A stretch of DNA of 51,691 nt from Egerieimonas sp900552095 (GTDB lineage: Bacteria > Bacillota > Clostridia > Lachnospirales > Lachnospiraceae). A program made the translations under genes and the position numbers. The notes beneath the pieces were generated by a model. The model did not search any database, was not told the origin of the DNA, and saw nothing but the letters and a program-made list of their open reading frames with translations. The stretch is from the NCBI GenBank assembly GCA_902469965.1, contig CABREP010000009.1, forward strand, positions 1 to 51,691, read 5' to 3'. Within the stretch, counting starts at the first letter, position 1, and the number at the start of each line of letters is the position of its first letter. Shown here piece after piece: positions 43,328 to 51,691 of this stretch.

Positions 43328-43969
43328 TCAGACTTTCATTTTCTCGGAAAGCCGCTTCAGCAGATCTTCCTGCAGATAAAAAAGAGTTTCAAAATGAAGA
43401 AATTCCAGCGCATTTTCATCCCAGAGAATCATCACCTTCGGCTCGAATTCCTCATCCCCCTCCCAGAACTGCAGCAGCATCGGAAAAGAGGAAATCACCG
43501 GAATCCGACAGGTAACATCTGCTCCGGCTATGGATTTTTCTATCCGTCCGCCCATCCCGGCACAGGCTGTCTTCAGTTCCTCCGTATGATCCTGGAAACA
43601 GGCTCCGTAGCGCTTCGCAAACGTTCCTGCATCCGGACTGGTCACTGGCATAAAACTGCCGGCCGTGCACCATCTCCCGGCTGCCGCCGGAACCTGTTCC
43701 CCACGGGAATAGCAGAGCAGATCATACACCGTCATCACCGTATGAAAAGAATCGCACCGTTTCCATCTGCCGTCTTCCTGCTGTTCTTCCACCTGACCAC
43801 TCTCCCGGCTGATCCGGCAGGGCACGTTCAGATAGGTGAGAAAAATCCACTGCCTGTCTGCTGCCAGGTCATAGCGCAGGAGGATCCTCTCCTGATCATA
43901 TGTCAGAAAAAGTTTCCTGGCCGCTTCCGCCTGCCTCTCATAATTGGATATTCTTTCCTCTGTTCTCAT
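43328..43969 (-). CDS. DUF3786 domain protein
   Basis: A 213-aa cytosolic protein of unknown function. The C-terminal stretch ILWDENALEFLHFETLFYL and the central PVISSFPMLLQFWEGDEEF are typical of DUF3786. It overlaps argD by four bases, so it is translated with the arginine operon. DUF3786 proteins elsewhere are linked to corrinoid or methyl-transfer contexts in some anaerobes, but nothing here supports that role. A role in arginine metabolism is an inference from position alone. Confidence 0.82.
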   Translation of the reverse strand: MRTEERISNYERQAEAARKLFLTYDQERILLRYDLAADRQWIFLTYLNVPCRISRESGQVEEQQEDGRWKRCDSFHTVMTVYDLLCYSRGEQVPAAAGRWCTAGSFMPVTSPDAGTFAKRYGACFQDHTEELKTACAGMGGRIEKSIAGADVTCRIPVISSFPMLLQFWEGDEEFEPKVMILWDENALEFLHFETLFYLQEDLLKRLSEKMKV

Positions 43970-45162
43970 AATAATGCCAGCGCTTCTTCCAGCTTTCCGA
44001 TCATCTCATCCACATGCTTTTCTTCTATAATAAGCGGCGGCACCAGACGAAGCACATCGCTTCCTGCAGAAATGACCAGAAGCCCTTTTTCAATGGCCAG
44101 GCTTACCAGTTTCCCCACCGGAAAACCAGTGACAACCAGCCCCTGCATCAGCCCTTTTCCACGGCGTGCCGAAAAGCAGTCGTACTTTTCCACCAGCCGG
44201 TCTAACTTTTCCTCCAGGTAAGGAGTGATCTTCTGCACATGCTCCAGGATCTGATCTTCTTTAAAGATATCAAACACCCGGCTGACTGCCGCACAGGCCA
44301 GAGGATTGCCCCCGTAAGTTGTTCCGTGATCCCCGGGAACCAGGGAGTTTTCTGCCGTTTTTTCATTTAACACAAAAGCCCCCACCGGAATCCCGCAGCC
44401 CAGAGCTTTGGCTGCTGTCATAATATCCGGCTGCACGCCGTACTCCTGCCAGGCAAACATCTGCCCTGTCCGTCCCATGCCACACTGAATCTCATCCAGA
44501 ATCAGCAGGATATCTCTTTCATGGCAGAGCGCCTCCACTCCCTTTAAGAATGCCGGCTCTGCCGGGTAGATCCCGCCTTCCCCCTGGACAGTCTCCAGAA
44601 TAATGGCGCAGGTTTTCTCTGTGATCAGTTCCTTTACGCTGTCCAGATTGTTAAACTCTGCAAACTTTACCCCGCCGATCATGGGTTTAAAAGGCTCCTG
44701 ATAATGATCATTTCCGGTCACTGAGAGCGCTCCCATGCTCCGGCCGTGAAAAGAATGCTTCATGGCGATGATCTCATGGTCCGTAGTGCCATCCTTCAGA
44801 TAAGCATATTTTCTCGCCGCCTTGATCGCTCCCTCAATGGCTTCCGTTCCGCTGTTGGTAAAGAAGACTTTTGACATTTTGCAGCTGTCCGCCAGCTTCT
44901 TTGCCGCCTCCACGGCCGGTCCGTTGTAAAAAAGATTGGAGGTATGGATCACCTTTCCGATCTGCTCCGTCAAAGCCGCATTGTACTTTTCATTCTGATA
45001 CCCCAGCGCAAAGACTGCAATCCCCGCAGCAAAATCCAGATATTCTTTTCCGTCTGTGTCATAGAGATACACACCCTCTCCCCTCTCCAGTACCACCGGA
45101 AAACGGTTGTAAGTGTGTAGCAAGTACTGTTCTCCCTGCTCCATATATTCCTGTTTTGTCAT
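43966..45162 (-). CDS. argD: Acetylornithine aminotransferase
   Basis: Converts N-acetylglutamate semialdehyde to N-acetylornithine with glutamate and PLP. The 398-aa class III enzyme shows FTNSGTEAIEGAIKAARKYA (phosphate binding), LILDEIQCGMGRTG (PLP ring aspartate) and the Schiff-base lysine in TAAKALGCGIPVGA. The ATG at 45162 is used, with GAGGAG upstream. The GTG at 45171 lies inside the SD. The argB stop is five bases upstream. The next gene, DUF3786, overlaps its stop. Confidence 0.96.
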   Translation of the reverse strand: MTKQEYMEQGEQYLLHTYNRFPVVLERGEGVYLYDTDGKEYLDFAAGIAVFALGYQNEKYNAALTEQIGKVIHTSNLFYNGPAVEAAKKLADSCKMSKVFFTNSGTEAIEGAIKAARKYAYLKDGTTDHEIIAMKHSFHGRSMGALSVTGNDHYQEPFKPMIGGVKFAEFNNLDSVKELITEKTCAIILETVQGEGGIYPAEPAFLKGVEALCHERDILLILDEIQCGMGRTGQMFAWQEYGVQPDIMTAAKALGCGIPVGAFVLNEKTAENSLVPGDHGTTYGGNPLACAAVSRVFDIFKEDQILEHVQKITPYLEEKLDRLVEKYDCFSARRGKGLMQGLVVTGFPVGKLVSLAIEKGLLVISAGSDVLRLVPPLIIEEKHVDEMIGKLEEALALL

Positions 45163-45167
45163 CCTTC

Positions 45168-46043
45168 TCACTCCTCATCTTCCCGGATAATAACAGTTCC
45201 GATCCCTTTTTTTGTAAAAATCTCAAGAAGCAGGCTGTGGGGGATTCGTCCATCCAGAATATGGACCCTGTTTACTCCATTTTCCACTGCATTAATACAG
45301 TTCTGCAGCTTGGGAATCATGCCTCCCCCTACATTTCCATTGCGGATCAGCTCCCTTGACTCCTCCACCGTAAGTTCGGAGATCAGGCTGTCGGAATCTT
45401 TGGGATCCCTCATTACCCCTTCAATATCAGTCAGAAATGCCAGTTTCTCTGCCTTCATCGCCTCCGCTATGGCACAGGCCGCATCATCCGCATTAATATT
45501 ATACGTCTGGAAATCCTGATCCAGTCCGATGGGACATACAATAGGAAGGAAGTCCCGTTCCAGAAGATCCTGCAGAATATTGGGGCGAACCTCCGTCACA
45601 TTTCCCACAAATCCGATATCCTCGCCATCAGCCAGCTTCTTCTCCACGCCCAGGAGGCGTCCATCCTTTCCGCTGATTCCCACTGCCTTGATCCCCAGAG
45701 ACTCCACCAGCGCTACCAGCTCTTTATTCACCTTATTAAGCACCATCTCGGCCACTTCCATCGTCTCCGCATCAGTCACCCGAAGACCATTGACAAATCT
45801 GGGCTCCATCCCCATCCTGCCTACCATACGGCTGATCTCCTTGCCGCCGCCGTGAACGATAATCGGCTTAAATCCAACCAGTTTTAAGAGCACCACATCT
45901 TTGATCACATTCATTTTCAGTTCCTGATCCACCATGGCGCTCCCGCCGTATTTTACAATGATTACTTTTCTGTTATACCTCTGGATATAGGGCAGCGCCT
46001 CGATCAGCGTCTGCGCCTTGTCAAGATACATCTGATTCACCAT
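45168..46043 (-). CDS. argB: Acetylglutamate kinase
   Basis: Phosphorylates N-acetylglutamate. The 291-aa amino-acid-kinase fold protein has KYGGSAM (about 34-40), the glycine-rich VHGGGKEISRM and the C-terminal SELTVEESREL...GNVGGGMIPKL. The N-terminal helix (about residues 1-20) is of the type that mediates hexamer formation and arginine inhibition in the arginine-sensitive class, so feedback inhibition is likely. It follows argJ by 22 bp. Confidence 0.97.
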   Translation of the reverse strand: MVNQMYLDKAQTLIEALPYIQRYNRKVIIVKYGGSAMVDQELKMNVIKDVVLLKLVGFKPIIVHGGGKEISRMVGRMGMEPRFVNGLRVTDAETMEVAEMVLNKVNKELVALVESLGIKAVGISGKDGRLLGVEKKLADGEDIGFVGNVTEVRPNILQDLLERDFLPIVCPIGLDQDFQTYNINADDAACAIAEAMKAEKLAFLTDIEGVMRDPKDSDSLISELTVEESRELIRNGNVGGGMIPKLQNCINAVENGVNRVHILDGRIPHSLLLEIFTKKGIGTVIIREDEE

Positions 46044-46065
46044 TTTCTTTTCTCCTCCTCACAAC

Positions 46066-47289
46066 CTAAGACCGGTAGTCCGCATTAATCTTCACATAAT
46101 CATAAGTCAGATCACAGCCCCAGGCTGTAGCCGACGCCTCTCCCATTTTAATATCTGCCACAGCAGTCACTTCTTTCTCGGACAGAATCCTGGTCGCTTC
46201 CTCTTCGCTGTAGTCTGTCGCCACCCCGTTTTCAATGATCTGCAGCCTTCCCGCCGCACTCTCAAAGAAGAGATCCACCTTCTCCGGGTCAAAAGATGCG
46301 CCGGAATAACCCATAGCGCAGAGGATCCGCCCCCAGTTGGCATCGTGGCCAAAGATCGCCGCCTTCGTCAGATTGGAAGTAATCACAGACTTGGCCAGGA
46401 CAACTGCCTGTTCCTTCGTGGCAGCCCCCGTCACCTTCACTTCAAAGAGAGCGGAAGCCCCTTCCCCGTCTGCCGCCAGTTTCTTCGCCAGGGTCTGATT
46501 GACGAAAGCCAGCGCCTCCACAAAGGCAGCGTAATCTTCATCTTCTTTTGTGATCTTCTCATTTCCCGCCAGGCCACTGGCCAGCACCAGAGCCGTATCG
46601 TTGGTCGAGGTATCTCCGTCCACCGAAACCATGTTATAAGAGTCTGCCACAGTACTGCTCATCGCTTTTTGCAGCAGCTCTTTGGAAATAGCCGCGTCTG
46701 TAGTAATAAAACTTAACATGGTACACATATTGGGATGGATCATTCCGGACCCCTTGCACATGCCGCCGATGACAACCGTTTTGCCCCCCAGGGTCAGTTC
46801 CACCGCACACTCTTTTTTTACCGTATCCGTAGTCATGATCGCCTGTGCCGCCATCGTTCCCGCTTCCCGGGAATCTGACAGAAGCGGAGCCAGAGCCTCC
46901 ACTCCGTCACAGATCTTATCGACAGGAAGCTGCTGACCGATTACCCCTGTAGAAGCTACCAGGACTGCATTCTCATCAATGTCCAGAGCCCGGGCAGCTG
47001 CCTGAGCCGTCTTTTTACAGTTCTCCATCCCTTCCTGCCCGGTGCAGGCATTGGCAATTCCGCTGTTGCATACAACTGCCTGCGCCCAGGGATGATGATA
47101 AACAATATTCTGATCCCATTTCACCGGAGCCGCCTTCACCACATTGGTGGTAAAGGTTCCTGCGGCCACACAGGGCACGGTACAGTATACAAGCGCCATA
47201 TCTTTTCTTCCGGCCTTCTTTATCCCGGCTGACATTCCTGCCGCCTGAAATCCTTTTGCAGCTGTGACGCCGCCTTCTATGATCTTCAT
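46066..47289 (-). CDS. argJ: Bifunctional glutamate N-acetyltransferase / ornithine acetyltransferase
   Basis: Transfers acetyl from N-acetylornithine to glutamate, closing the acetyl cycle of arginine synthesis. The 407-aa precursor should cleave itself between C189 and T190 (GMIHPNMCTMLSF). T190 becomes the nucleophile of the beta subunit. Most family members have alanine before the threonine, and cysteine here is a variation also found in some clostridia. KGSG and VSVDGDTSTND are present. The argC gene ends 19 bp upstream. Confidence 0.96.
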   Translation of the reverse strand: MKIIEGGVTAAKGFQAAGMSAGIKKAGRKDMALVYCTVPCVAAGTFTTNVVKAAPVKWDQNIVYHHPWAQAVVCNSGIANACTGQEGMENCKKTAQAAARALDIDENAVLVASTGVIGQQLPVDKICDGVEALAPLLSDSREAGTMAAQAIMTTDTVKKECAVELTLGGKTVVIGGMCKGSGMIHPNMCTMLSFITTDAAISKELLQKAMSSTVADSYNMVSVDGDTSTNDTALVLASGLAGNEKITKEDEDYAAFVEALAFVNQTLAKKLAADGEGASALFEVKVTGAATKEQAVVLAKSVITSNLTKAAIFGHDANWGRILCAMGYSGASFDPEKVDLFFESAAGRLQIIENGVATDYSEEEATRILSEKEVTAVADIKMGEASATAWGCDLTYDYVKINADYRS

Positions 47290-47307
47290 CCTGCTCTCCT
47301 CCTCTTC

Positions 47308-48348
47308 TTACGGAAACATGGGAACCAGTTCCAGTCCCATAGACTCCGGCAGTCCGAACAGCAGATTCATATTCTGCACTGCCTGTCCTGCCGCCCCCTT
47401 TACCAGATTATCCAAAGCCCCCATCATAATAATCCTGTTTGTCCGGGGATCAATGACAAAGTTTACATCCACATAGTTGCTTCCTTCCACCCATTTCGTC
47501 TGTGGGCACACGCCCGGTTCCAGAACCCGGACAAATTTTTCCTTCTTATAATAAGAATCGTAAACCGCTCTCACCTCTTCACCGGTGACATCCTTCGCAA
47601 GGGATGCATAGGCAGTAACCAGAATTCCTCTGTTCATGGGAACCAGATGGGGCGTAAAGTTTAAACGGATCTCTTTTCCCGCCGCATATCCCAGCTGCTC
47701 CTCGATCTCCGGCGTATGCCGATGGCTGGCCACCCCGTAGGCTTTCATATTTTCATTCACCTCGCAGAACAGATTGTCCGTCTTGGCTCCTCTTCCCGCT
47801 CCGGAAGTTCCCGACTTGGCATCAATGATCAGCGTATCCGGATCGATCAGTCCCTCCTTCACCAGAGGATAACAGGTCAGAATACTGCAGGTGGTATAGC
47901 AGCCCGGATTCGCCACCAGTCTCGCTTTTTTCACCTTCTCCCGGTTGATCTCGCACAGTCCGTAAACGGCCTCTTCAATATACTGAGGCGCCTTATGCTC
48001 CAGCCTGTACCACTCCTCATAGACCTTCACGTCCTTAATCCGGAAATCGGCGCTCAGATCTACGATCCTGGATCTCGACAGAATATCTTCATTTATTAAG
48101 GAAGCGCACAGCCCCTGGGGCGTGGCCGTAAAAATCACATCTGCCTCCCGTGAGAGAGCTTCCATGTTATCGTCCATACACTGTGCATCCACCAGCTGAA
48201 ACATGTTCCGGTAAATGGATGCATACTTTTCATCTACATAACTTCTGGAACCGTACCATTTAATCTCTACTTCCGGATGGCCCAAAAGCAGCCGCACCAG
48301 TTCTGCCCCTGCATATCCGGTTGCTCCGATAATACCTGCTCGAATCAT
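47308..48348 (-). CDS. argC: N-acetyl-gamma-glutamyl-phosphate reductase
   Basis: Reduces N-acetylglutamyl phosphate with NADPH. The 346-aa protein has the Rossmann motif GIIGATGYAGAELVRLL (6-22), the catalytic C150 in NPGCYTT and the histidine region near HRHTPEIEEQ. First gene of the arg operon, with GGAGGAG before the ATG. It is divergent from argG, with an ARG box between. Confidence 0.97.
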   Translation of the reverse strand: MIRAGIIGATGYAGAELVRLLLGHPEVEIKWYGSRSYVDEKYASIYRNMFQLVDAQCMDDNMEALSREADVIFTATPQGLCASLINEDILSRSRIVDLSADFRIKDVKVYEEWYRLEHKAPQYIEEAVYGLCEINREKVKKARLVANPGCYTTCSILTCYPLVKEGLIDPDTLIIDAKSGTSGAGRGAKTDNLFCEVNENMKAYGVASHRHTPEIEEQLGYAAGKEIRLNFTPHLVPMNRGILVTAYASLAKDVTGEEVRAVYDSYYKKEKFVRVLEPGVCPQTKWVEGSNYVDVNFVIDPRTNRIIMMGALDNLVKGAAGQAVQNMNLLFGLPESMGLELVPMFP

Positions 48349-48429
48349 AACTTACTCCTCCGAAATATACTTTTTCTTATGATATACCTGCTCATTTTAA
48401 ATGTAAAGAGTTCTCCTGCACAACTTTCA

Positions 48430-48443
48430 TGCATATTTATGCA
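48430..48443. promoter_or_regulatory. ARG-box-like operator
   Basis: TGCATATTTATGCA has the arrangement TGNAT-N4-ATNCA of ArgR/AhrC boxes. It lies about 4-17 bp after the predicted argC transcription start. A weaker copy (TGTATAATATAACA, 48451-48464) overlaps the argC -10 box. Confidence 0.7.
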
Positions 48444-48453
48444 CTCTTTTTGT

Positions 48454-48482
48454 ATAATATAACATTTTAGCCAATTTTTCAA
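48454..48482 (-). promoter_or_regulatory. Promoter of the argCJBD operon
   Basis: TTGAAA at 48482-48477, a 17-bp spacer and TATTAT at 48459-48454. Confidence 0.78.
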
Positions 48483-48490
48483 GGTTTTAC

Positions 48491-48519
48491 TTGCATATTT
48501 TTTGTTTTAGGTGTATATT
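48491..48519 (+). promoter_or_regulatory. Promoter of argG
   Basis: TTGCAT at 48491-48496, a 17-bp spacer and TATATT at 48514-48519. The argC and argG -35 boxes are back to back, eight bases apart. Confidence 0.65.
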
Positions 48520-48586
48520 ATCTTCATCGAATACAATTACAAAAGCTGGCACCCGTGCTGCCGTTTTAAAATGGGAGGATTCTATC

Positions 48587-49816
48587 ATGAAAGAAAAAGT
48601 TGTACTTGCATATTCCGGAGGACTGGATACCACCGCTATCATCCCCTGGCTGAAAGAAACTTTTGACTACGAAGTAGTCTGCTGCTGTGTAGACTGCGGA
48701 CAGGGAAATGAGCTGGACGGACTGGATGAACGCGCCAAACTCTCCGGTGCTTCCAAGCTGTATATTGAGAATATTGTTGACGAATTCTGTGACGATTACA
48801 TTTTACCCTGCGTGCAGGCCGGCGCTGTGTATGAGAATAAGTATCTGCTGGGCACCTCCATGGCGCGCCCGGTGATCGCCAAGAAACTGGTTGAGATCGC
48901 CAGAAAAGAAGGGGCTGTTGCCATCTGCCACGGTGCCACCGGAAAAGGAAATGACCAGATCCGTTTTGAACTGGGCATCAAAGCTCTGGCTCCCGATCTG
49001 AAGGTGATCGCTCCCTGGAGAATGACCGATGTGTGGACGATGCAGTCCCGGGAAGATGAGATCGCTTACTGCAAGGCTCACGGCATTGATCTTCCCTTTG
49101 CCGTTGACTCCAGCTACAGCCGTGACCGGAACCTGTGGCATATCAGCCATGAGGGTCTGGAACTGGAAAATCCGGCAAATGAACCCAACTACGAGCACCT
49201 GCTGGTGCTGGGTGTTTCCCCGGAAAACGCTCCCGATGAGGGCGAATACGTAACCATGACCTTTGAAGCCGGAGTTCCCAAAACCTTAAACGGCCAGGCC
49301 ATGAAACTGTCCGAGATCATCACCAAGCTGAATGAACTGGGTGGAAAGCACGGCATCGGTATCGTTGATATTGTAGAAAACCGGGTCGTGGGCATGAAAT
49401 CCCGCGGTGTCTATGAGACTCCCGGAGGAACCATCCTGATGGAAGCTCAGAAGCAGCTGGAAGAACTGGTTCTTGACCGCGCTACCATGGAAGTGAAAAA
49501 GGACATGGGCAACAAGTTTGCTCAGATCGTATATGAAGGGAAATGGTTTACCCCGCTGCGCGAGGCCATTCAGGCTTTTGTAAAGTCTACCCAGGAATTT
49601 GTAACCGGAGAAGTAAAATTCAAACTGTACAAAGGAAACATCATCAAGGCCGGAACTACTTCTCCCTACAGCCTCTACGATGAGTCCCTGGCTTCCTTCA
49701 CCACCGGAGATCTCTACGATCATCACGACGCGGAAGGCTTCATCACACTGTTCGGACTTCCCCTGAAAGTCCGCGCAATGAAGATGGCTGAGGCAAAAAA
49801 GAACAACAATAAATAA
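48587..49816 (+). CDS. argG: Argininosuccinate synthase
   Basis: Joins citrulline and aspartate using ATP. The 409-aa protein has the ATP pyrophosphatase motif AYSGGLDTTA (8-17), CHGATGKGNDQIRFE and SYSRDRNLWHIS. The longer frame reaches into the promoter. The ATG at 48587 has GGGAGGA upstream. It is divergent from argC. argF and argH are not in the window. A terminator follows. Confidence 0.97.
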   Translation: MKEKVVLAYSGGLDTTAIIPWLKETFDYEVVCCCVDCGQGNELDGLDERAKLSGASKLYIENIVDEFCDDYILPCVQAGAVYENKYLLGTSMARPVIAKKLVEIARKEGAVAICHGATGKGNDQIRFELGIKALAPDLKVIAPWRMTDVWTMQSREDEIAYCKAHGIDLPFAVDSSYSRDRNLWHISHEGLELENPANEPNYEHLLVLGVSPENAPDEGEYVTMTFEAGVPKTLNGQAMKLSEIITKLNELGGKHGIGIVDIVENRVVGMKSRGVYETPGGTILMEAQKQLEELVLDRATMEVKKDMGNKFAQIVYEGKWFTPLREAIQAFVKSTQEFVTGEVKFKLYKGNIIKAGTTSPYSLYDESLASFTTGDLYDHHDAEGFITLFGLPLKVRAMKMAEAKKNNNK

Positions 49817-49829
49817 AGCTGCGCCATAC

Positions 49830-49882
49830 AAAAAGAGAAGCAGATTTCAGACGGGACAGCCTGAAATCTGCTTCTCTTTTTT
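49830..49882. terminator. Bidirectional terminator between argG and addA
   Basis: Perfect 21-bp arms at 49830-49850 and 49861-49881 with a ten-base loop, A-run before and T-run after. It overlaps the addA stop codon. Confidence 0.88.
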
Positions 49883-51691
49883 ACATCTCTCCCACCGGAA
49901 GCGCCTTTCCCGCTCCGAAGGAATAAATATATTTTTCTTTCACTCTTTTTCCTGTCAGCCGCTCCAGCGCCCGGGCATAGTAAGAAAGCTGTTTTTCATA
50001 TTTCTCTGCCAGCTCTCTCTCCTTCCCCTGCTCCAGGTAATCTGTCTTATAATCCACCAGAACCAGGTCGTCTCCCTCGTAAAAATACGCATCGATCACA
50101 CCCTGGATCAGAATCGTCTCCTCCGTGCTCCAGCGGCTGTCCTGCTCGCTGGCCGGAATATCAAGGACAAAGGGCTGTTCCCGCACCAGATCTTTCTTCT
50201 CCTGAGCGGCTCCCATCCTTCTTCCAAGCCCGGACTTCATCAGCCAGGCAATCTGCCCCGGGCGCACCGCCCGATAAGCTTCCTCTGTTAAAAGCTTCCG
50301 TTCTCTCATGCGCTCCATCTGCTTCCTGACTGCATCCTCCCCTGCTTCTCCGGTAAAATCCAGGCATTCCAGAACCCGGTGATACGCCGTTCCCCGATCC
50401 GCCCCTTTTAAGGTCTCCTCTTTCTGAAGAAAGGCGGGAACAGCAGGCGTCACCGGATCCGGATAAAGAGAGATACTTTCCGGATCCTCCTCCGGTTCTC
50501 TTCCTTTCAGCTGGGATACCGTCAGCTTCACCGGAATCTCTCTGTCTCCCTGATGGGGGTACTGATAAGAGAATCTCTCTTCCAGCGCCTGCCGAAAAGG
50601 AGGATCGTAAACTTTCTCCCGGTCAAACTGCTCCATCTTTTCCTTTTGAAGGGCACGGTTTACCTGACTCTCCACCTCCGCACAGACCAGTTCTTCCCCT
50701 CCGATCACCCGGATCCGGAAATCCCCCGGAAGTTCGCCCACCGGATTTTCCGACTCCAGAGGCAGTTCATATCTGGCAAGCAGTTCCTCAAACGCCCGGT
50801 TCCTCACAAGTGCAGGGAGAATCCAGTCCCAGGCTGTTCTGGCCTCCGTAAGAGAGCTGCAGATTCTTTCTTTTTCTCAGAGGTTCCAGCGCCTGCACCC
50901 GTTTTTCGAGACGGTCTATAGTTCCGGTGAGAATCAGTTTTTCTTTCGCCCTGGTAAATGCCACATAGTAAACTCTTAACTCCTCTCCCAGGCTCTCCAG
51001 CACCGTCTGACGGCGGATCACCTGACGGATCAGCGTGGGCGCCTTCACCCGCAGATCGGGCCGTATGCTCTCCGCCCCGATCCCCAGATCCGGATGCAGA
51101 ACCATACTCCCGCCCGCATCTCTCAGATTAAAGCGTTTTCCAAGCCCCGCGGCAAAAACGATGGGGAATTCCAGTCCCTTGCTCTTGTGGATCGTCATCA
51201 GCCGGACCGTATCTTCCTGCTCTCCCACCACATTGACCTGCCCGAAATCCACCTGATACTTCTGCAGATGTTCAATATAACGGATAAAATTAAAAAGCCC
51301 CCGGTAACTGGTACTCTCGAATTCCACTGCCTTTTCCACCAGCATCTGCAGATTGGCACTTCTCTGCTCTCCTGCAGGCATAGCCCCGGAAATTCTTCCA
51401 TATCCGGTCTCATCCAGAAGCTGCTGGATCAGCTGATGGATAGGTGTACAGGGAACCCTGCTTCTTATCCTGTCATACTGCTCAAGAAAATTCCGGAGTT
51501 TTTCCCGAAGCGCCCGCTCTTCCCCCTGCCTTTCATACCGGCGCACCGCTTCACAGAGGCTCCCTTCCGGCGTAAAGATCCGGATATCGGCCATCTCTTC
51601 TGCACTGCAGCCGCAGAAAGGAGACCTCAAAACGGAAGCCATGGGAATATCCTGCAGAGGATTGTCGCAGATGTGGAGATAATTCAAAACT
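49881..51691 (-). pseudogene. addA: AddA helicase-nuclease subunit, 3' part, with frameshift
   Basis: The C-terminal half of the AddAB double-strand-break repair nuclease. The upstream frame (50788-51691, running off the window edge) holds the UvrD motif TIHKSKGLEFPIVF and motif VI VYYVAFTRAKEKL. The downstream frame (49881 to about 50870) holds the PD-(D/E)XK nuclease with DYKTDYLE. The two frames are joined in a 5-A tract at 50871-50875 (five T on the plus strand). Removing one A restores EPLRKERICSSLTEARTAWD, a normal AddA reading. It may be a real mutation or a sequencing error. Confidence 0.88.

Noticed and set aside
46700..46740. Cysteine before the ArgJ cleavage threonine as a defect
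   Set aside because: Cysteine is small and is known to me in other clostridial ArgJ proteins, so processing is probably normal.

Overview
The window reads as chromosome of a spore-forming anaerobic Firmicute, most likely a Lachnospiraceae member (class Clostridia). The evidence is the spoIIA-sigF-spoVA block, an alpha/beta-type spore DNA-binding protein, ymxH, T-box control of valS, DUF5688 and DUF3786 proteins, and moderate GC. Nearly all genes lie on the minus strand. Only ymxH, an SGNH hydrolase and argG are on the plus strand. No prophage, insertion sequence, CRISPR array or rRNA is visible.

Layout from left to right. 0.1-9.3 kb: guanine deaminase behind a purine-riboswitch-like leader, a membrane-anchored protein, tRNA-Arg(CCG), a DUF5688 protein, efp, aroK, yqeG, a patatin-like lipase, citrate synthase, a 47-aa ORF and an alanine-type aminotransferase. 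9.2-13.5 kb: an NhaC-type antiporter and an ABC importer (binding protein, permease, ATPase) that seem to form one operon with the aminotransferase. 13.5-18.3 kb: nrdR, ymxH and a tcdA-murB-rapZ-whiA-crh-like operon. 18.3-23.1 kb: sporulation genes (spoIIAA-spoIIAB-sigF, a 53-aa membrane ORF, spoVAA-AB-AC-AD-AE). 23.1-31.5 kb: a zinc-ribbon TPR protein, a 55-aa protein, folC, an LTA synthase and valS with its T-box leader. 31.5-36.4 kb: an RND-type exporter followed by its probable TetR regulator. 36.4-40.1 kb: an OPT transporter, PqqD-like, EetA-like and EetB-like cassette next to a free-standing cobalamin riboswitch. 40.1-43.2 kb: SGNH hydrolase, a SASP and a padR-DUF1700-DUF4097-pspC envelope-stress operon. 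43.3-49.9 kb: argC-argJ-argB-argD-DUF3786 divergent from argG. The right edge holds the 3' part of addA, interrupted by a frameshift.

The most unusual points are regulatory. A cobalamin riboswitch has its own promoter and two terminators but no reading frame under it, and the stretch between the terminators repeats part of the aptamer core. A guanine-type purine riboswitch precedes a catabolic guanine deaminase, with a geometry that suggests an ON switch. A SASP gene has a sigma-G-like promoter inside a terminator hairpin. An HPr paralogue carries Glu at position 15 in place of the phosphorylated His. A tightly packed OPT/PqqD/EetA/EetB cassette is the best candidate for an undescribed functional system.

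Start sites were moved from the longest reading frame wherever a better Shine-Dalgarno (SD) was visible, and each move is stated. Family assignments come from motif recognition without database searches.
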